DNA of 64,000 nt from Bacteroidota bacterium (GTDB lineage: Bacteria; Bacteroidota; Bacteroidia; Cytophagales; Cyclobacteriaceae). Shown here in pieces: positions 1 through 8,825 of the stretch (its first letter is position 1; each line of letters starts with the position of its first letter). The stretch spans positions 62,001 through 126,000 of the forward strand of contig VGMW01000001.1 in assembly GCA_016866235.1 (NCBI GenBank), written 5' to 3'. The notes beneath the pieces are model-generated. The model saw only the letters and a list, made by a program, of their open reading frames with translations. It searched no databases and had not been told where the DNA came from. A program made the position numbers and the translations under genes.

Positions 1-1265
1 GGATTGAACGCATAGGAAGTGGGCTAGGCTCAACCCAAAATTTGCATACGGTTGATGCGGGCGGAAAATTTCTGCTTCCCGGCGCCATCGATGATCAGGT
101 TCATTTTCGCGAGCCTGGTTTAACCCATAAGGGAGATATCGCAACGGAATCGAGGGCAGCAGTGGCAGGTGGAGTGACCAGTTTCATGGAAATGCCCAAT
201 ACCGTGCCTCCGGTTTTTAATCACGACCTTCTAGAACAGAAGTACCAACTCGCAGAAAACCGGTCTGCAGCCAACTACTCCTTTTATATGGGTACTTCTC
301 CTGATAATTATGAGGAGATCATGAAAACAGACCTCACCAAAGTCTGTGGACTGAAAATTTTTATGGGGTCCTCAACCGGTAACCTGCTGGTCGATGATCC
401 GCTGGTATTGGAAAAAATCTTTGGAAATTTTACCGGTCTGATTGCTGTACACTGCGAACACGAGCCTACCGTTCGGGCAAGCACGGAACACTACAAGAGG
501 TTGTACGGCGAAACGGCCACTGCTGCTTTGCACCCCATCGTACGGGATGAAGATGCCTGTTACCGCTCTTCCTCCTTTGCAGTAGACCTGGCCAGTAAAA
601 AGGGCACAAGACTTCACGTTCTGCATATTAGTACCGAAAAGGAAACACATCTTTTTTCGAATCAACTTCCGCTGGCGAAGAAAAAAATCACTGCGGAAGC
701 CTGCATCCACCACTTATGGTTCAGCGATGCCGACTATGAACGGTTGGGCAATCGGATTAAATGGAATCCAGCTATAAAAAAATCCAGTGACCGGGAGGGT
801 ATTTTCAAAGCACTTCTTGAAAACCGTATTGACGTTATCGCGACCGACCATGCGCCCCATACCATAGAAGAAAAGGCAAAGCCATATTTTGACGCGCCAT
901 CCGGCGGACCATTGGTTCAGCACTCTTTGAATGCCATGATGGAGTTTCGTAAGCGTGGATTAATTACCATTGAGCGAATTGCAGAGAAGATGGCGCACGC
1001 ACCTGCAGTTTTGTTTGATGTTCAGGATCGCGGATTTATTCGTGAAGGATATTGGGCTGATCTTGTGCTGGTGGATGATCAGCAGTCATGGACTGTTGGC
1101 CCAAATAATATTTTGGCCAAATGCGGATGGTCACCTTTTGAAGGTTACACCTTCTCTTCATCGGTCACCCATACGTTTGTTTCCGGGCAGTTGGTTTACG
1201 AATCGGGTAAAATCAAAGAAGGATTGTTCGGTAAACGACTGAGCTTTACGCCAAGAAATCGTTGA
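1..1265 (+). CDS. pyrC: Dihydroorotase, 5' end cut by window edge
   Basis: De novo pyrimidine synthesis: ring closure of N-carbamoyl-aspartate to dihydroorotate, cytosolic. The frame is open from base 3 with no start codon, so the N-terminus lies upstream; stop TGA is at 1263-1265. Amidohydrolase landmarks are PGAIDDQVHFREPG near 81-120, the lysine of GLKIFMGSS (expected carboxylated metal bridge), HCEHE, LHVLHIST, the aspartate in DVIATDHAPH, and the closing strand ADLVLVD. The first histidine of the usual DxHxH pair is glutamine (codon 96-98). I recall this variant from other Bacteroidota dihydroorotases, so I still expect an active enzyme; a hydantoinase-like paralogue is the alternative. 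Confidence 0.93.
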   Translation, partial: IERIGSGLGSTQNLHTVDAGGKFLLPGAIDDQVHFREPGLTHKGDIATESRAAVAGGVTSFMEMPNTVPPVFNHDLLEQKYQLAENRSAANYSFYMGTSPDNYEEIMKTDLTKVCGLKIFMGSSTGNLLVDDPLVLEKIFGNFTGLIAVHCEHEPTVRASTEHYKRLYGETATAALHPIVRDEDACYRSSSFAVDLASKKGTRLHVLHISTEKETHLFSNQLPLAKKKITAEACIHHLWFSDADYERLGNRIKWNPAIKKSSDREGIFKALLENRIDVIATDHAPHTIEEKAKPYFDAPSGGPLVQHSLNAMMEFRKRGLITIERIAEKMAHAPAVLFDVQDRGFIREGYWADLVLVDDQQSWTVGPNNILAKCGWSPFEGYTFSSSVTHTFVSGQLVYESGKIKEGLFGKRLSFTPRNR

Positions 1266-1341
1266 CATTTAATTGTTAAATCATTTTTGGATCAATAGCC
1301 TTGATGGTCTTCTATAGGTTGAAAGCGTAAAGTTGGACAAT

Positions 1342-1385
1342 AAAAAACCCTTGTTATCCGCCTGGATCGCAAGGGTTTTGTTTTG
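1342..1385. terminator. Bidirectional intrinsic terminator between pyrC and tRNA-His
   Basis: A 10-base-pair stem, AAAACCCTTG (1344-1353) against CAAGGGTTTT (1370-1379), closes a 16-base loop. Read on the minus strand it is followed by a run of six T and ends the tRNA-His transcript; on the plus strand it is followed by TTTTGTTTTG and could also end pyrC. Confidence 0.8.
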
Positions 1386-1393
1386 AAGAGGTT

Positions 1394-1471
1394 TGGGGTG
1401 AAAGACGGGACTCGAACCCGCGACCCTCAGAATCACAATCTGATGCTCTAACCTACTGAGCTACATTCACC
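1394..1471 (-). tRNA. tRNA-His (anticodon GTG), CCA encoded
   Basis: The reverse strand folds into a full cloverleaf: the extra G(-1) typical of tRNA-His opposite C73, acceptor stem GTGAATG/CTTTCAC, D stem GCTC/GAGC, anticodon stem TCAGA/TCTGA around loop TTGTGAT (anticodon GTG), and T arm GCGGG-TTCGAGT-CCCGT. A CCA end is encoded at 1396-1394. The acceptor stem has a U6:U67 mismatch. It has its own promoter at 1483-1512 and terminator at 1342-1385. Confidence 0.97.
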
Positions 1472-1482
1472 GTTTGGGGGTA

Positions 1483-1512
1483 CAAAGGTAGACGACGAAA
1501 AGTAAAATCCAA
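1483..1512 (-). promoter_or_regulatory. Promoter of tRNA-His (TTG-N19-TACCTTTG)
   Basis: On the minus strand TTG (1512-1510) is followed by exactly 19 bases and then TACCTTTG (1490-1483), a perfect match to the Bacteroidota housekeeping promoter TAnnTTTG with its upstream TTG. The box ends 11 bases before the mature tRNA 5' end. The rest of the gap up to 1575 shows nothing else. Confidence 0.8.
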
Positions 1513-1575
1513 GTTGAAAACCTTCAGCTTTTTATCGGAATTCTGTTTCTAAATTGAGAAGAAATTAAGCGTTCT

Positions 1576-2433
1576 ATGGATCAACGAATTATTAATCTTT
1601 ACGACGAGTACACCCACAAGCCTTTATCAAGGGAGGAGTTTTTAAAACGTCTGTCGGTCTTAACGGGTTCCATGACCGCTGCCTTGGCATTGTTGCCATC
1701 GATCGAAGTCAACCAGGCCAAGGCCGGAACGATTGTACAAGATGATCCCAGGTTGCGCACCGAGCGCATCACCTATGAAGGGGATGGCACAACTATGAAG
1801 GGATATCTCGCCATACCTGCGGAAGGAAAAAAATTTGCTGCGGTGATGGTGGTTCATGAGAACCGTGGACTGAATGCTCACATCGAAGACGTTACAAGGA
1901 GAATTGCGCTCGCCGGATTTATCGGATTTGCGCCTGATGCGTTGTCTCCTTTTGGAGGAGCACCTGAAGATGCTGATAAGGCAAGAGATTTGTTCACCAA
2001 ACTGGATGCTGTCAAAAATCTGAATAGTTTTCTTAAAGGTTTTGAATACCTGAAGGAGCGAAAAGAATGCAACAAACGCTTTGGCGCGATTGGATTTTGC
2101 TGGGGTGGTGCCCTGGTAAATCAACTTGCAGTTCATTTTCAGGATTTGAAAGCTGCGGTTCCATTTTATGGTCGTCAGCCGGAAATGGAAGACGTCACGA
2201 AGATTAAGGCTTCCTTAATGATTCATTACGCTGAAAATGATGAACGGATCAACGCTGGAATTTCAGCCTATGAAACCGAATTGAAACGAAGCGGAAAAGA
2301 TTTTGTTCAGTATGTTTACCCCGGAACACAACATGCATTTCATAACGATACGGCGCCTACCCGGTACAATGAAGCTGCAGCCAAACTAGCCTGGACGAGG
2401 TCGATGGACTTTTTTAAAGAGAAACTAGGATGA
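1576..2433 (+). CDS. Dienelactone hydrolase family protein, exported
   Basis: Alpha/beta-hydrolase of the dienelactone hydrolase (carboxymethylenebutenolidase) family, 285 aa. The catalytic triad is visible: Cys175 in GFCWGG, Asp222 in ENDERIN and His253 in GTQHAFHN, plus Glu95 in HENRGL that primes the cysteine in this family. Residues 1-50 precede the hydrolase domain and include a hydrophobic stretch (about 26-41), so it is probably exported or membrane-anchored, as are many Bacteroidota members. The real substrate is unknown; the family name need not mean aromatic degradation. Its stop overlaps the next start by ATGA, implying co-translation. Confidence 0.88.
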   Translation: MDQRIINLYDEYTHKPLSREEFLKRLSVLTGSMTAALALLPSIEVNQAKAGTIVQDDPRLRTERITYEGDGTTMKGYLAIPAEGKKFAAVMVVHENRGLNAHIEDVTRRIALAGFIGFAPDALSPFGGAPEDADKARDLFTKLDAVKNLNSFLKGFEYLKERKECNKRFGAIGFCWGGALVNQLAVHFQDLKAAVPFYGRQPEMEDVTKIKASLMIHYAENDERINAGISAYETELKRSGKDFVQYVYPGTQHAFHNDTAPTRYNEAAAKLAWTRSMDFFKEKLG

Positions 2434-2681
2434 ACCTGCTGCCCTTTCCTGAACAAAATGCCGGCCCAATCCATCATCAGGTAAGGGAGTTGTACGAATT
2501 TGGATCTTTTGTAACCTCCATTCGTTATTACCGGTACAAAATCAATTTGTATTTATTGAGAGGAAAATACCTCGAAGTCTTCGTCAACCATAAAAAAGGG
2601 ATCATTGAAAAAATCCTGCCCCTCGATACGGCCAACTCCAGAATGAAATTTTATTGCGATCAGATCCGTATTCAGCTTTAG
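2430..2681 (+). CDS. Small conserved-looking hypothetical protein
   Basis: 83 aa, unrecognised function. The start overlaps the stop of the upstream dienelactone-hydrolase-like gene (ATGA at 2430-2433), a strong sign of a real translationally coupled gene. Composition is that of a soluble basic protein rich in Tyr, Lys and Ile, with a central beta-like section (about 28-60: RYYRYKINLYLLRGKYLEV). There is no signal peptide and no cysteine pair. I believe similar short proteins occur in other Cytophagales, but I cannot search for them here. Confidence 0.7.
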   Translation: MNLLPFPEQNAGPIHHQVRELYEFGSFVTSIRYYRYKINLYLLRGKYLEVFVNHKKGIIEKILPLDTANSRMKFYCDQIRIQL

Positions 2682-2745
2682 GTATTTAATGTTTTGAATC
2701 CTTAAACCTTTTACTATTGCGTAGGTCTAAGTACTGAATTAAGCC

Positions 2746-3924
2746 ATGAAAAATTATTTTACTTCAATTGTGTTGGCCATGACGCTTTTCGGGTGTCAAA
2801 ACGACGCTTCCGAAAAAGAAGTGGATCCTTATTTGGCCATAAAAGAAAAATTTGGTGTCACCATTGATCCTGAAAATCTTCTGAATTATGAGAAACAGAC
2901 CAAGCCCGCGTACATAACTCGCGACAACACCGGCACCAACCCAATCAAGGATGAAGCTGCTACCCTGGGGAGGGTGCTTTTTTACGACGTTCAATTGAGC
3001 GTAGACAATACCGTTGCCTGTGCGAATTGTCATGCACAGGAACATGCTTTCAGTGTTCTGGCACAGTCGAGCAAAGGTGTCTTAGGTGGCAGTACCCAGC
3101 GACATTCCATGAGACTGGTCAATTCCAGGTTTGGAGCTGAGACTAAATTTTTCTGGAACGAAAGAGCTGCGACGCTGGAAGATCAGGTTACCAAACCCAT
3201 CAGGGACCATGCTGAAATGGGTTATAGTGGTCAGGATGGGCGCCCTAATTTTGATGTATTGCTGGATAAACTCAAGAACATCGGGTACTACCGTGAGTTG
3301 TTTAAGTTGGCATTCGGTGATGAGGAAATAACCGAAGCAAGAATGCAGCAGTCGCTGGCTCAATTCGTTCGAAGCATACAATCTTTTGATTCCAAATATG
3401 ATGCGGGCAGATCACAGGTTAATGCCGACAATCAACCCTTTCCGAATTTCTCCATAAAGGAGAATCAGGGAAAAAATCTTTTTTTGTTACCACCTCAATT
3501 TGATGCATCGGGAATCCGAATTGCGGGTGGGGCAGGTTGTGGCGGTTGTCATGCCCCTCCCGAATTTGATATTGCCCCAAACACCAGAAACAATGGCGTT
3601 ATTGGTACTATCAATTCATCGGAGGTTGATCTGACCAATACCCGATCGCCATCGCTGAGGAATCTTACCGATAATGCAGGCATTCCCAATGGTCCGATGA
3701 TGCACAATGGGATTTTTAATTCCTTGGAGGAAGTGGTTGGGCATTACAACGCCATTCCTGATCAGCCGAATAACACTAACCTGGACCCCAGACTCAGGCC
3801 CAATGGCTTTACCCAAAAATTGAATCTTTCAGTTGACGAAAAAGATGCGCTTGTTGCTTTTCTGAAAACACTTTCGGGATCAGCGGTTTACACCGACGAG
3901 CGTTGGAGTAGCCCTTTTAAATGA
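2746..3924 (+). CDS. Di-haem cytochrome c peroxidase (MauG/CcpA family), lipoprotein
   Basis: Periplasmic or outer-membrane-anchored peroxidase that reduces H2O2 with electrons from cytochrome c or quinol pools. It begins with a lipoprotein signal (TLFGC, Cys17). Two c-type haem sites are visible: CANCH at 92-96 and CGGCH at 265-269; the second lies in the context AGCGGCHAPPEF, and the distal MMHNGIFNSLEEVVGHYN segment (about 318-335) is typical of the family. At 392 aa it has normal length. It could instead be a MauG-like maturation or methylamine-type enzyme. It converges on acs with only 4 bases between stops. Confidence 0.93.
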   Translation: MKNYFTSIVLAMTLFGCQNDASEKEVDPYLAIKEKFGVTIDPENLLNYEKQTKPAYITRDNTGTNPIKDEAATLGRVLFYDVQLSVDNTVACANCHAQEHAFSVLAQSSKGVLGGSTQRHSMRLVNSRFGAETKFFWNERAATLEDQVTKPIRDHAEMGYSGQDGRPNFDVLLDKLKNIGYYRELFKLAFGDEEITEARMQQSLAQFVRSIQSFDSKYDAGRSQVNADNQPFPNFSIKENQGKNLFLLPPQFDASGIRIAGGAGCGGCHAPPEFDIAPNTRNNGVIGTINSSEVDLTNTRSPSLRNLTDNAGIPNGPMMHNGIFNSLEEVVGHYNAIPDQPNNTNLDPRLRPNGFTQKLNLSVDEKDALVAFLKTLSGSAVYTDERWSSPFK

Positions 3925-3928
3925 AATC

Positions 3929-5842
3929 TTACTGAGCGCCGCGCTTAATTTCTTCTACCACCGAGGGATCGAGCAGGGTAGTGGTATCACCAAGATTGCT
4001 GGTATCACCCTCTGCAACTTTTCGCAGTATGCGTCGCATGATTTTACCTGATCGTGTTTTAGGCAGCCCACCAACAAACTGAATTTTGTCTGGCTTGGCG
4101 ATTGGCCCGATAATCTTAGAAACTGTTTCCCGGATTTCCTTTCGTAAGGCTTCTTCGTCGGTTGGTCGCTGATAACAAATTACAAAGGCATAAATACCCT
4201 GGCCTTTGATGTCATGCGGGAAACCCACCACCGCAGTTTCACAGACGGCAGGATGTTCGTCGATGGCACTTTCTACTTCCGCAGTTCCCATGTTGTGGCC
4301 TGAAACAATGATGATGTCATCCACCCTTCCGGTGATGCGGAAATTTCCTTCTTCATCCCTTTTACATCCGTCGCCAGTGAAATAATAACCCTCGAAAGTA
4401 GAGAAATAGGTATCCCTGAACCGCTGATGATTTCCGTAAATGGTTCTTGCAATGCTTGGCCAGGGAAAACGCATCGCGAGTCTTCCTTCAATTGGTCCGG
4501 TTTCAGATGCCGGACGATCTGAAATGATGTTTCCCTTTTCATCCATGATGACCGGCTGTACGCCAGGCAATGGAAGTGTGGCATGTGCCGGCTTTAATTT
4601 GGTGACTCCGGCTATAGGCGAAATAAGAATACCTCCGGTTTCAGTTTGCCACCAGGTGTCAACAATTGGACAATTTTTCTTACCAATGTTTTCATGATAC
4701 CAGTGCCAGGCCTCTTCATTGATGGGCTCTCCGACGGATCCAAGAATTTTCAGGGAACTTAAATCATGGCGCTCCACGAAACTCAATGGCGCTTGCTGCA
4801 GTGAACGAATGGCTGTAGGCGCTGTATAAAAGGTATTGATGCGATTTCTTTCAATCATTGCCCAGAACCTTCCCCAATCTGGCCAGGATGGGATTCCTTC
4901 AAACATCACTGTGGTGGCTCCTGCAGACAATGGTCCATAGATTATGTAACTGTGCCCGGTGATCCAACCCACATCAGCTGTGCAACAAAAAATATCATTT
5001 TCCTGATTCTGGAATACGGTCTTGAAAGTGTAGTTGGTATACACCATGTAACCTCCGCAGGTATGGACCATACCTTTAGGTTTTCCCGTGGAACCGGATG
5101 TATAGAGGATAAAAAGAAGATCTTCAGAATCCATTGTTTCCGGAATGCACACCGAGGCCTGTTTTGCGGTCTCCTCATGCCACCTAAAATCTCTTCCAGG
5201 TATTAACGTGGCACCGGAGTTGGTATGCTCCACAACAAAAACTTTTGATACCGTTGGGCAGCTCTCCAATGCCTCGTCAACAATTTTTTTCAAGTCTATT
5301 TTTTTATCACCGCGAAACGCGCCGTCGGCGGTGAGCACCGTGGTGCATCCAGAATCGTTGATCCTGTCCACCAATGAACCAGATGAAAACCCGGCAAATA
5401 CAACCGAATGTACAGCCCCAATTCTTGCACACGCCAAAATCGCAAATGCGGCCTCAGGGATCATTGGCAGGTATATACATACCCTGTCTCCCTTTTTAAC
5501 GCCGTGACTGCGCAACATGTTTGCGGCGCGACAGACCTCGTCGTGTAATTGCTGATAGGAAATGTGTCTGGGGGTATCCTTCGGATCGTTGGGTTCCCAC
5601 AGGATTGCCGTCTGCCCTGCGCGATGCTTCAAGTGCCGATCAATGACGTTTTCAGTGATGTTCAGCTTCCCTCCGATAAACCATTTTACCTCAGGCTTGG
5701 TAAAATCCCACTCCAAAACCTTATCCCACTTTTTTGTCCAGATAAAATCTTCGGCCACACCAGACCAAAATTTTTCAGGATCTTGAACACTTTCGTGGTA
5801 TGCCTTGGCATACGTCTCTTGTGAGTAGATGGAATGATTCAT
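3929..5842 (-). CDS. acs: Acetyl-CoA synthetase (AMP-forming)
   Basis: Activates acetate with ATP and CoA to acetyl-CoA through acetyl-AMP; cytosolic. 637 aa, the full length of the family. The ATP-binding P-loop YTSGSTGKPKG is at 247-257, the WWQTETGG motif lies in the middle, YFTGDG follows, and the C-terminal lysine of KTRSGKIMRR (Lys600) is the residue acetylated to switch these enzymes off. A TATCTTTC box at 5872-5865, one base off the Bacteroidota -7 element, lies just upstream of the ATG. Monocistronic by layout. Confidence 0.97.
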   Translation of the reverse strand: MNHSIYSQETYAKAYHESVQDPEKFWSGVAEDFIWTKKWDKVLEWDFTKPEVKWFIGGKLNITENVIDRHLKHRAGQTAILWEPNDPKDTPRHISYQQLHDEVCRAANMLRSHGVKKGDRVCIYLPMIPEAAFAILACARIGAVHSVVFAGFSSGSLVDRINDSGCTTVLTADGAFRGDKKIDLKKIVDEALESCPTVSKVFVVEHTNSGATLIPGRDFRWHEETAKQASVCIPETMDSEDLLFILYTSGSTGKPKGMVHTCGGYMVYTNYTFKTVFQNQENDIFCCTADVGWITGHSYIIYGPLSAGATTVMFEGIPSWPDWGRFWAMIERNRINTFYTAPTAIRSLQQAPLSFVERHDLSSLKILGSVGEPINEEAWHWYHENIGKKNCPIVDTWWQTETGGILISPIAGVTKLKPAHATLPLPGVQPVIMDEKGNIISDRPASETGPIEGRLAMRFPWPSIARTIYGNHQRFRDTYFSTFEGYYFTGDGCKRDEEGNFRITGRVDDIIIVSGHNMGTAEVESAIDEHPAVCETAVVGFPHDIKGQGIYAFVICYQRPTDEEALRKEIRETVSKIIGPIAKPDKIQFVGGLPKTRSGKIMRRILRKVAEGDTSNLGDTTTLLDPSVVEEIKRGAQ

Positions 5843-5913
5843 GCTTGTAAATAAGAAACCTTCAGAAAGATAGTTTCATTCTTTCAAAAAGTAAACCGGA
5901 AGTCCCTCGATGG

Positions 5914-6648
5914 TTAGAACAGAAAATCAGCAAGAAGCGCTGTAGCAAATCCAGCCGACGCCACCAGTGACTTTTTGGCATTAAAGCTATGGCCGGAGCT
6001 GCTTTCAAAAACAATGGTGGTGGATATGTGCAAAAAGCTTCCACAAACTACTGCAAAAAGTCCTTGAATGACGGTGGGCGTCAGGAGTCCACGGAAATAC
6101 ATGGAACTGCTTAACCACAAACCTATCGGCGAGGCCAGTGCAAACAGAAAAAGAATTCTAATCGCCTTGCGTCTGGATAACTCACAAATCAAAACGCTCA
6201 TCAAAGCAAAAGCCTCAAGTATTTTATGCATCAGAATACCCCAAAACATTGGTCCGGTGGCATTTTCTTTATCCTCTGAAATACTGGTGAGCATTGTCCC
6301 TTCCAATAAGGCGTGAATACTGAGTGCGCCCAGGACCACAAAGGCTGCTGAGGCATGGTGCTCTTTGCCTGCTTTATGAACGTGCACATGTCCGTGTTCA
6401 ACACCCTGGCTGACGAACTCTAAAATTTGTTGCAGCACAAACCCGCCCAACACCAGCAAACCGGTTAATCCGGAGGCTGACGGATTGGAATATAAATCCG
6501 GAAGGATGTGTGTTACGGTAATTGCAAATAAGTAGGCTCCGGAAAAAACCAGGGCTAATTTATAATTAAGCCCTTCCTTTCCGGGTAAGTAAACTGCGGA
6601 AAGTCCACCAATCAGGGCTGCCGTAAAAAGAAGTATAAGTACCAACAA
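5914..6648 (-). CDS. ZIP family metal (zinc/iron) transporter
   Basis: Inner-membrane divalent cation importer of the ZIP family, 244 aa with about seven or eight hydrophobic segments. Family hallmarks are HILPDLY (47-53), HALLEG (112-117) and HKILEA (141-146), the helix-4/5 histidine-glutamate sites that form the binuclear metal centre. Between helices 3 and 4 is a His-rich loop (His85, 87, 89, 91, 97, 98) typical of metal-sensing cytosolic loops. It begins 6 bases after the ApbE gene on the same strand, so the two are probably one operon. Metal preference cannot be read from sequence. Confidence 0.9.
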   Translation of the reverse strand: MLVLILLFTAALIGGLSAVYLPGKEGLNYKLALVFSGAYLFAITVTHILPDLYSNPSASGLTGLLVLGGFVLQQILEFVSQGVEHGHVHVHKAGKEHHASAAFVVLGALSIHALLEGTMLTSISEDKENATGPMFWGILMHKILEAFALMSVLICELSRRKAIRILFLFALASPIGLWLSSSMYFRGLLTPTVIQGLFAVVCGSFLHISTTIVFESSSGHSFNAKKSLVASAGFATALLADFLF

Positions 6649-6654
6649 CTTGTT

Positions 6655-7677
6655 TTATTGCTTTTCGAAGGTGATAAATTTTTCTGCACCTGGCGTAAGA
6701 TATTTTTCAACGCCACCTTTCACTGACCATATCAAGCAGGCGTCCAGCTCTGGATGATCTTTCAATAGGACAATCGCTTTTTCATGTCCCATAGACATGA
6801 AAGCCGTTGCCCATGCATCGGCCAGGGCACAATTTTCTGCGAATACACTTGCACTCATAATGGCATGCTCCGCAGGAAACCCTGTTTTGGGATCTATGGT
6901 GTGGGCATAACGAATGCCGTCCACCTCGCGGTAGTTGAAATAATTACCTGAAGTTGAAAAACTGCGGTTGCCTAATTCAATGAATCCGAAAAACGACTCA
7001 GGTGATGCAGGATTGACGAGACCTAGTTTCCAGGGTTTGCCGGATTGCTCATTCATTCCAAGGGCCATTCCTTCTCCTCCGACTTCCACCAACATATTTT
7101 TGATCCCTTTGGAGATCAGGAATTCGGTTAATACATCAGCGCCGTAGCCCTGCCCAATTGCACTGAAGTCCAACTGCACGCCAATGACCGACTTTATGAT
7201 GCTGTCTCCGGTTTGCCTGACTTTATCCAAGCCAATAACGCCAAGTACTTTTGTTACTTCCGCAGTATCTGGACGTCCGACCTTTGCGGGACCAAAGCCC
7301 CATAAATTCACCAGAGGCATCACGGTTGGATCATAGGCACCACCGGACTCACGGAAAACTTTTTCTGAAATGGTGAGTGGAGGATTGAAATAGGGAAGAC
7401 TTGGAGCAATCCCTTTTTCGGATCGATTAAAAATTGAAATCTCTGATGATGAATCGTATGTGCTGATGGAGCGATTGACCAAAACCAACAGCGAATCAAG
7501 GGAATATTGAAAATTTCTTTTTTGCGGATCAAAAATGGTGACGTGCCAGCTGGTGCCCATGGTTTTACCCTCAAACTTCATAGGCTCTGGTGATTTCCAC
7601 TGACGGTATTTCATGACCGCCATGATGGCAAGCAAAAGGATCGCGGTATAAAGGATATTTTTATTGCGGTTGCTCAC
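6655..7677 (-). CDS. apbE: FAD:protein FMN transferase (ApbE/Ftp family)
   Basis: Transfers FMN from FAD onto a threonine of target flavoproteins such as Na+-NQR/RNF subunits or extracytosolic reductases. 340 aa. An N-terminal membrane anchor (about 8-24) is followed by the ApbE domain: TMGTSW (39-44), DFSAIGQGYGADVL, GGEGMALG, HTIDPKTG and ADAWATAF, which bind FAD and Mg2+. The signal anchor places it on the periplasmic face. First gene of a two-gene operon with the ZIP transporter; the 105-base gap to ruvB is a divergent promoter region without a clear box for this gene. Confidence 0.93.
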   Translation of the reverse strand: MSNRNKNILYTAILLLAIMAVMKYRQWKSPEPMKFEGKTMGTSWHVTIFDPQKRNFQYSLDSLLVLVNRSISTYDSSSEISIFNRSEKGIAPSLPYFNPPLTISEKVFRESGGAYDPTVMPLVNLWGFGPAKVGRPDTAEVTKVLGVIGLDKVRQTGDSIIKSVIGVQLDFSAIGQGYGADVLTEFLISKGIKNMLVEVGGEGMALGMNEQSGKPWKLGLVNPASPESFFGFIELGNRSFSTSGNYFNYREVDGIRYAHTIDPKTGFPAEHAIMSASVFAENCALADAWATAFMSMGHEKAIVLLKDHPELDACLIWSVKGGVEKYLTPGAEKFITFEKQ

Positions 7678-7761
7678 GTTCAGTGAAATTTGAACCGCAA
7701 GTTAGTGGTTTGAAAGATAGGGTTCCTGTCAAATCCTTAGCGGGTGGTGGTGGTTTTTATC

Positions 7762-7769
7762 TAACTTTC
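7762..7769 (+). promoter_or_regulatory. Possible -7 box of ruvB (TAACTTTC)
   Basis: TAACTTTC differs from the Bacteroidota -7 element TAnnTTTG at the last base and lies 13 bases before the ruvB ATG. No TTG is seen 19 bases upstream, so support is weak. Confidence 0.3.
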
Positions 7770-7782
7770 CGTCTGTTAAAAC

Positions 7783-8817
7783 ATGAGAGAAGATTATCTG
7801 AAAGGCGATCGTTCCGAAAATTCAGAAGACCGTGAAGTTGATCGGGCCTTGCGCCCGTTATCATTTTCTGACTTCTCTGGTCAAAAGAAGGTGATTGATA
7901 ATCTGAAGGTATTTGTTGAAGCTGCCAAAATCAGGAAGGAGCCGCTGGATCATGTGTTGCTTCATGGCCCTCCTGGTCTTGGGAAAACCACGCTGTCTCA
8001 CATCCTTGCGAATGAGCTGGGGGCTTCGATCAAAATCAGTTCTGGGCCTGTATTGGATAAGCCCGGTGATTTGGCAGGTTTACTGACCAATCTTGAAACG
8101 AATGACATTCTTTTCATTGATGAAATCCATCGACTGAATCCCGTGGTGGAAGAGTACCTGTATTCTGCTATGGAGGACTTCCGAATTGATATTATGCTCG
8201 ACTCTGGTCCCAATGCCAGGTCGGTGCAAATCGGACTTAATCCGTTCACCTTAATAGGCGCCACTACACGCGCGGGACTGCTGACATCTCCACTTCGCGC
8301 GAGATTTGGAATCAATGCCAGATTGGAATATTATGATGCTGAATTGCTTTCCGGAATTGTAAAGCGCTCGGCCGGTATTTTAGAGTCGCCCATCGATAAT
8401 GATGCTGCACATGAAATTGCGCGTCGTAGCAGAGGAACCCCAAGAATTTCTAATAATTTATTAAAGCGTACGCGGGATTTTGCACAGGTCAAAGGCAATG
8501 GCAAAATCACCCGGGAGATTGCACAGATGGCACTTCGGGCTTTGGATGTTGACGAGGATGGCTTGGATGAGATGGACAACCGTATTCTCACCACCATCAT
8601 TGAGAAATTCAAAGGTGGTCCTGTTGGCTTGTCCACCATAGCAACTGCAGTTTCTGAAGAGGCTGAGACCATAGAAGAGGTTTATGAGCCATTTCTGATT
8701 CAGGAAGGATACTTAAAGAGGACATCGCGCGGACGGGAAGTCACTGAAAGAGCTTTCCGGCACCTTGGTTTGCCCCTTCCAAAAAATCCAACGTCAGGCG
8801 GAACACTTTTTGACTGA
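7783..8817 (+). CDS. ruvB: Holliday junction branch-migration ATPase RuvB
   Basis: Hexameric AAA+ motor that drives branch migration of Holliday junctions bound by RuvA, feeding RuvC. 344 aa, normal length. The Walker A GPPGLGKT is at 62-69, Walker B/DEIH at 113-116, sensor ATTRAG at 160-165 and the arginine finger in LRARFG about 171-176, followed by the winged-helix C-terminus ([17 protein letters not shown]). ruvC lies about 52 kb away in this window and ruvA is not present. queG follows within 8 bases of the stop. Confidence 0.98.
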   Translation: MREDYLKGDRSENSEDREVDRALRPLSFSDFSGQKKVIDNLKVFVEAAKIRKEPLDHVLLHGPPGLGKTTLSHILANELGASIKISSGPVLDKPGDLAGLLTNLETNDILFIDEIHRLNPVVEEYLYSAMEDFRIDIMLDSGPNARSVQIGLNPFTLIGATTRAGLLTSPLRARFGINARLEYYDAELLSGIVKRSAGILESPIDNDAAHEIARRSRGTPRISNNLLKRTRDFAQVKGNGKITREIAQMALRALDVDEDGLDEMDNRILTTIIEKFKGGPVGLSTIATAVSEEAETIEEVYEPFLIQEGYLKRTSRGREVTERAFRHLGLPLPKNPTSGGTLFD

Positions 8818-8825
8818 GGGTGATT

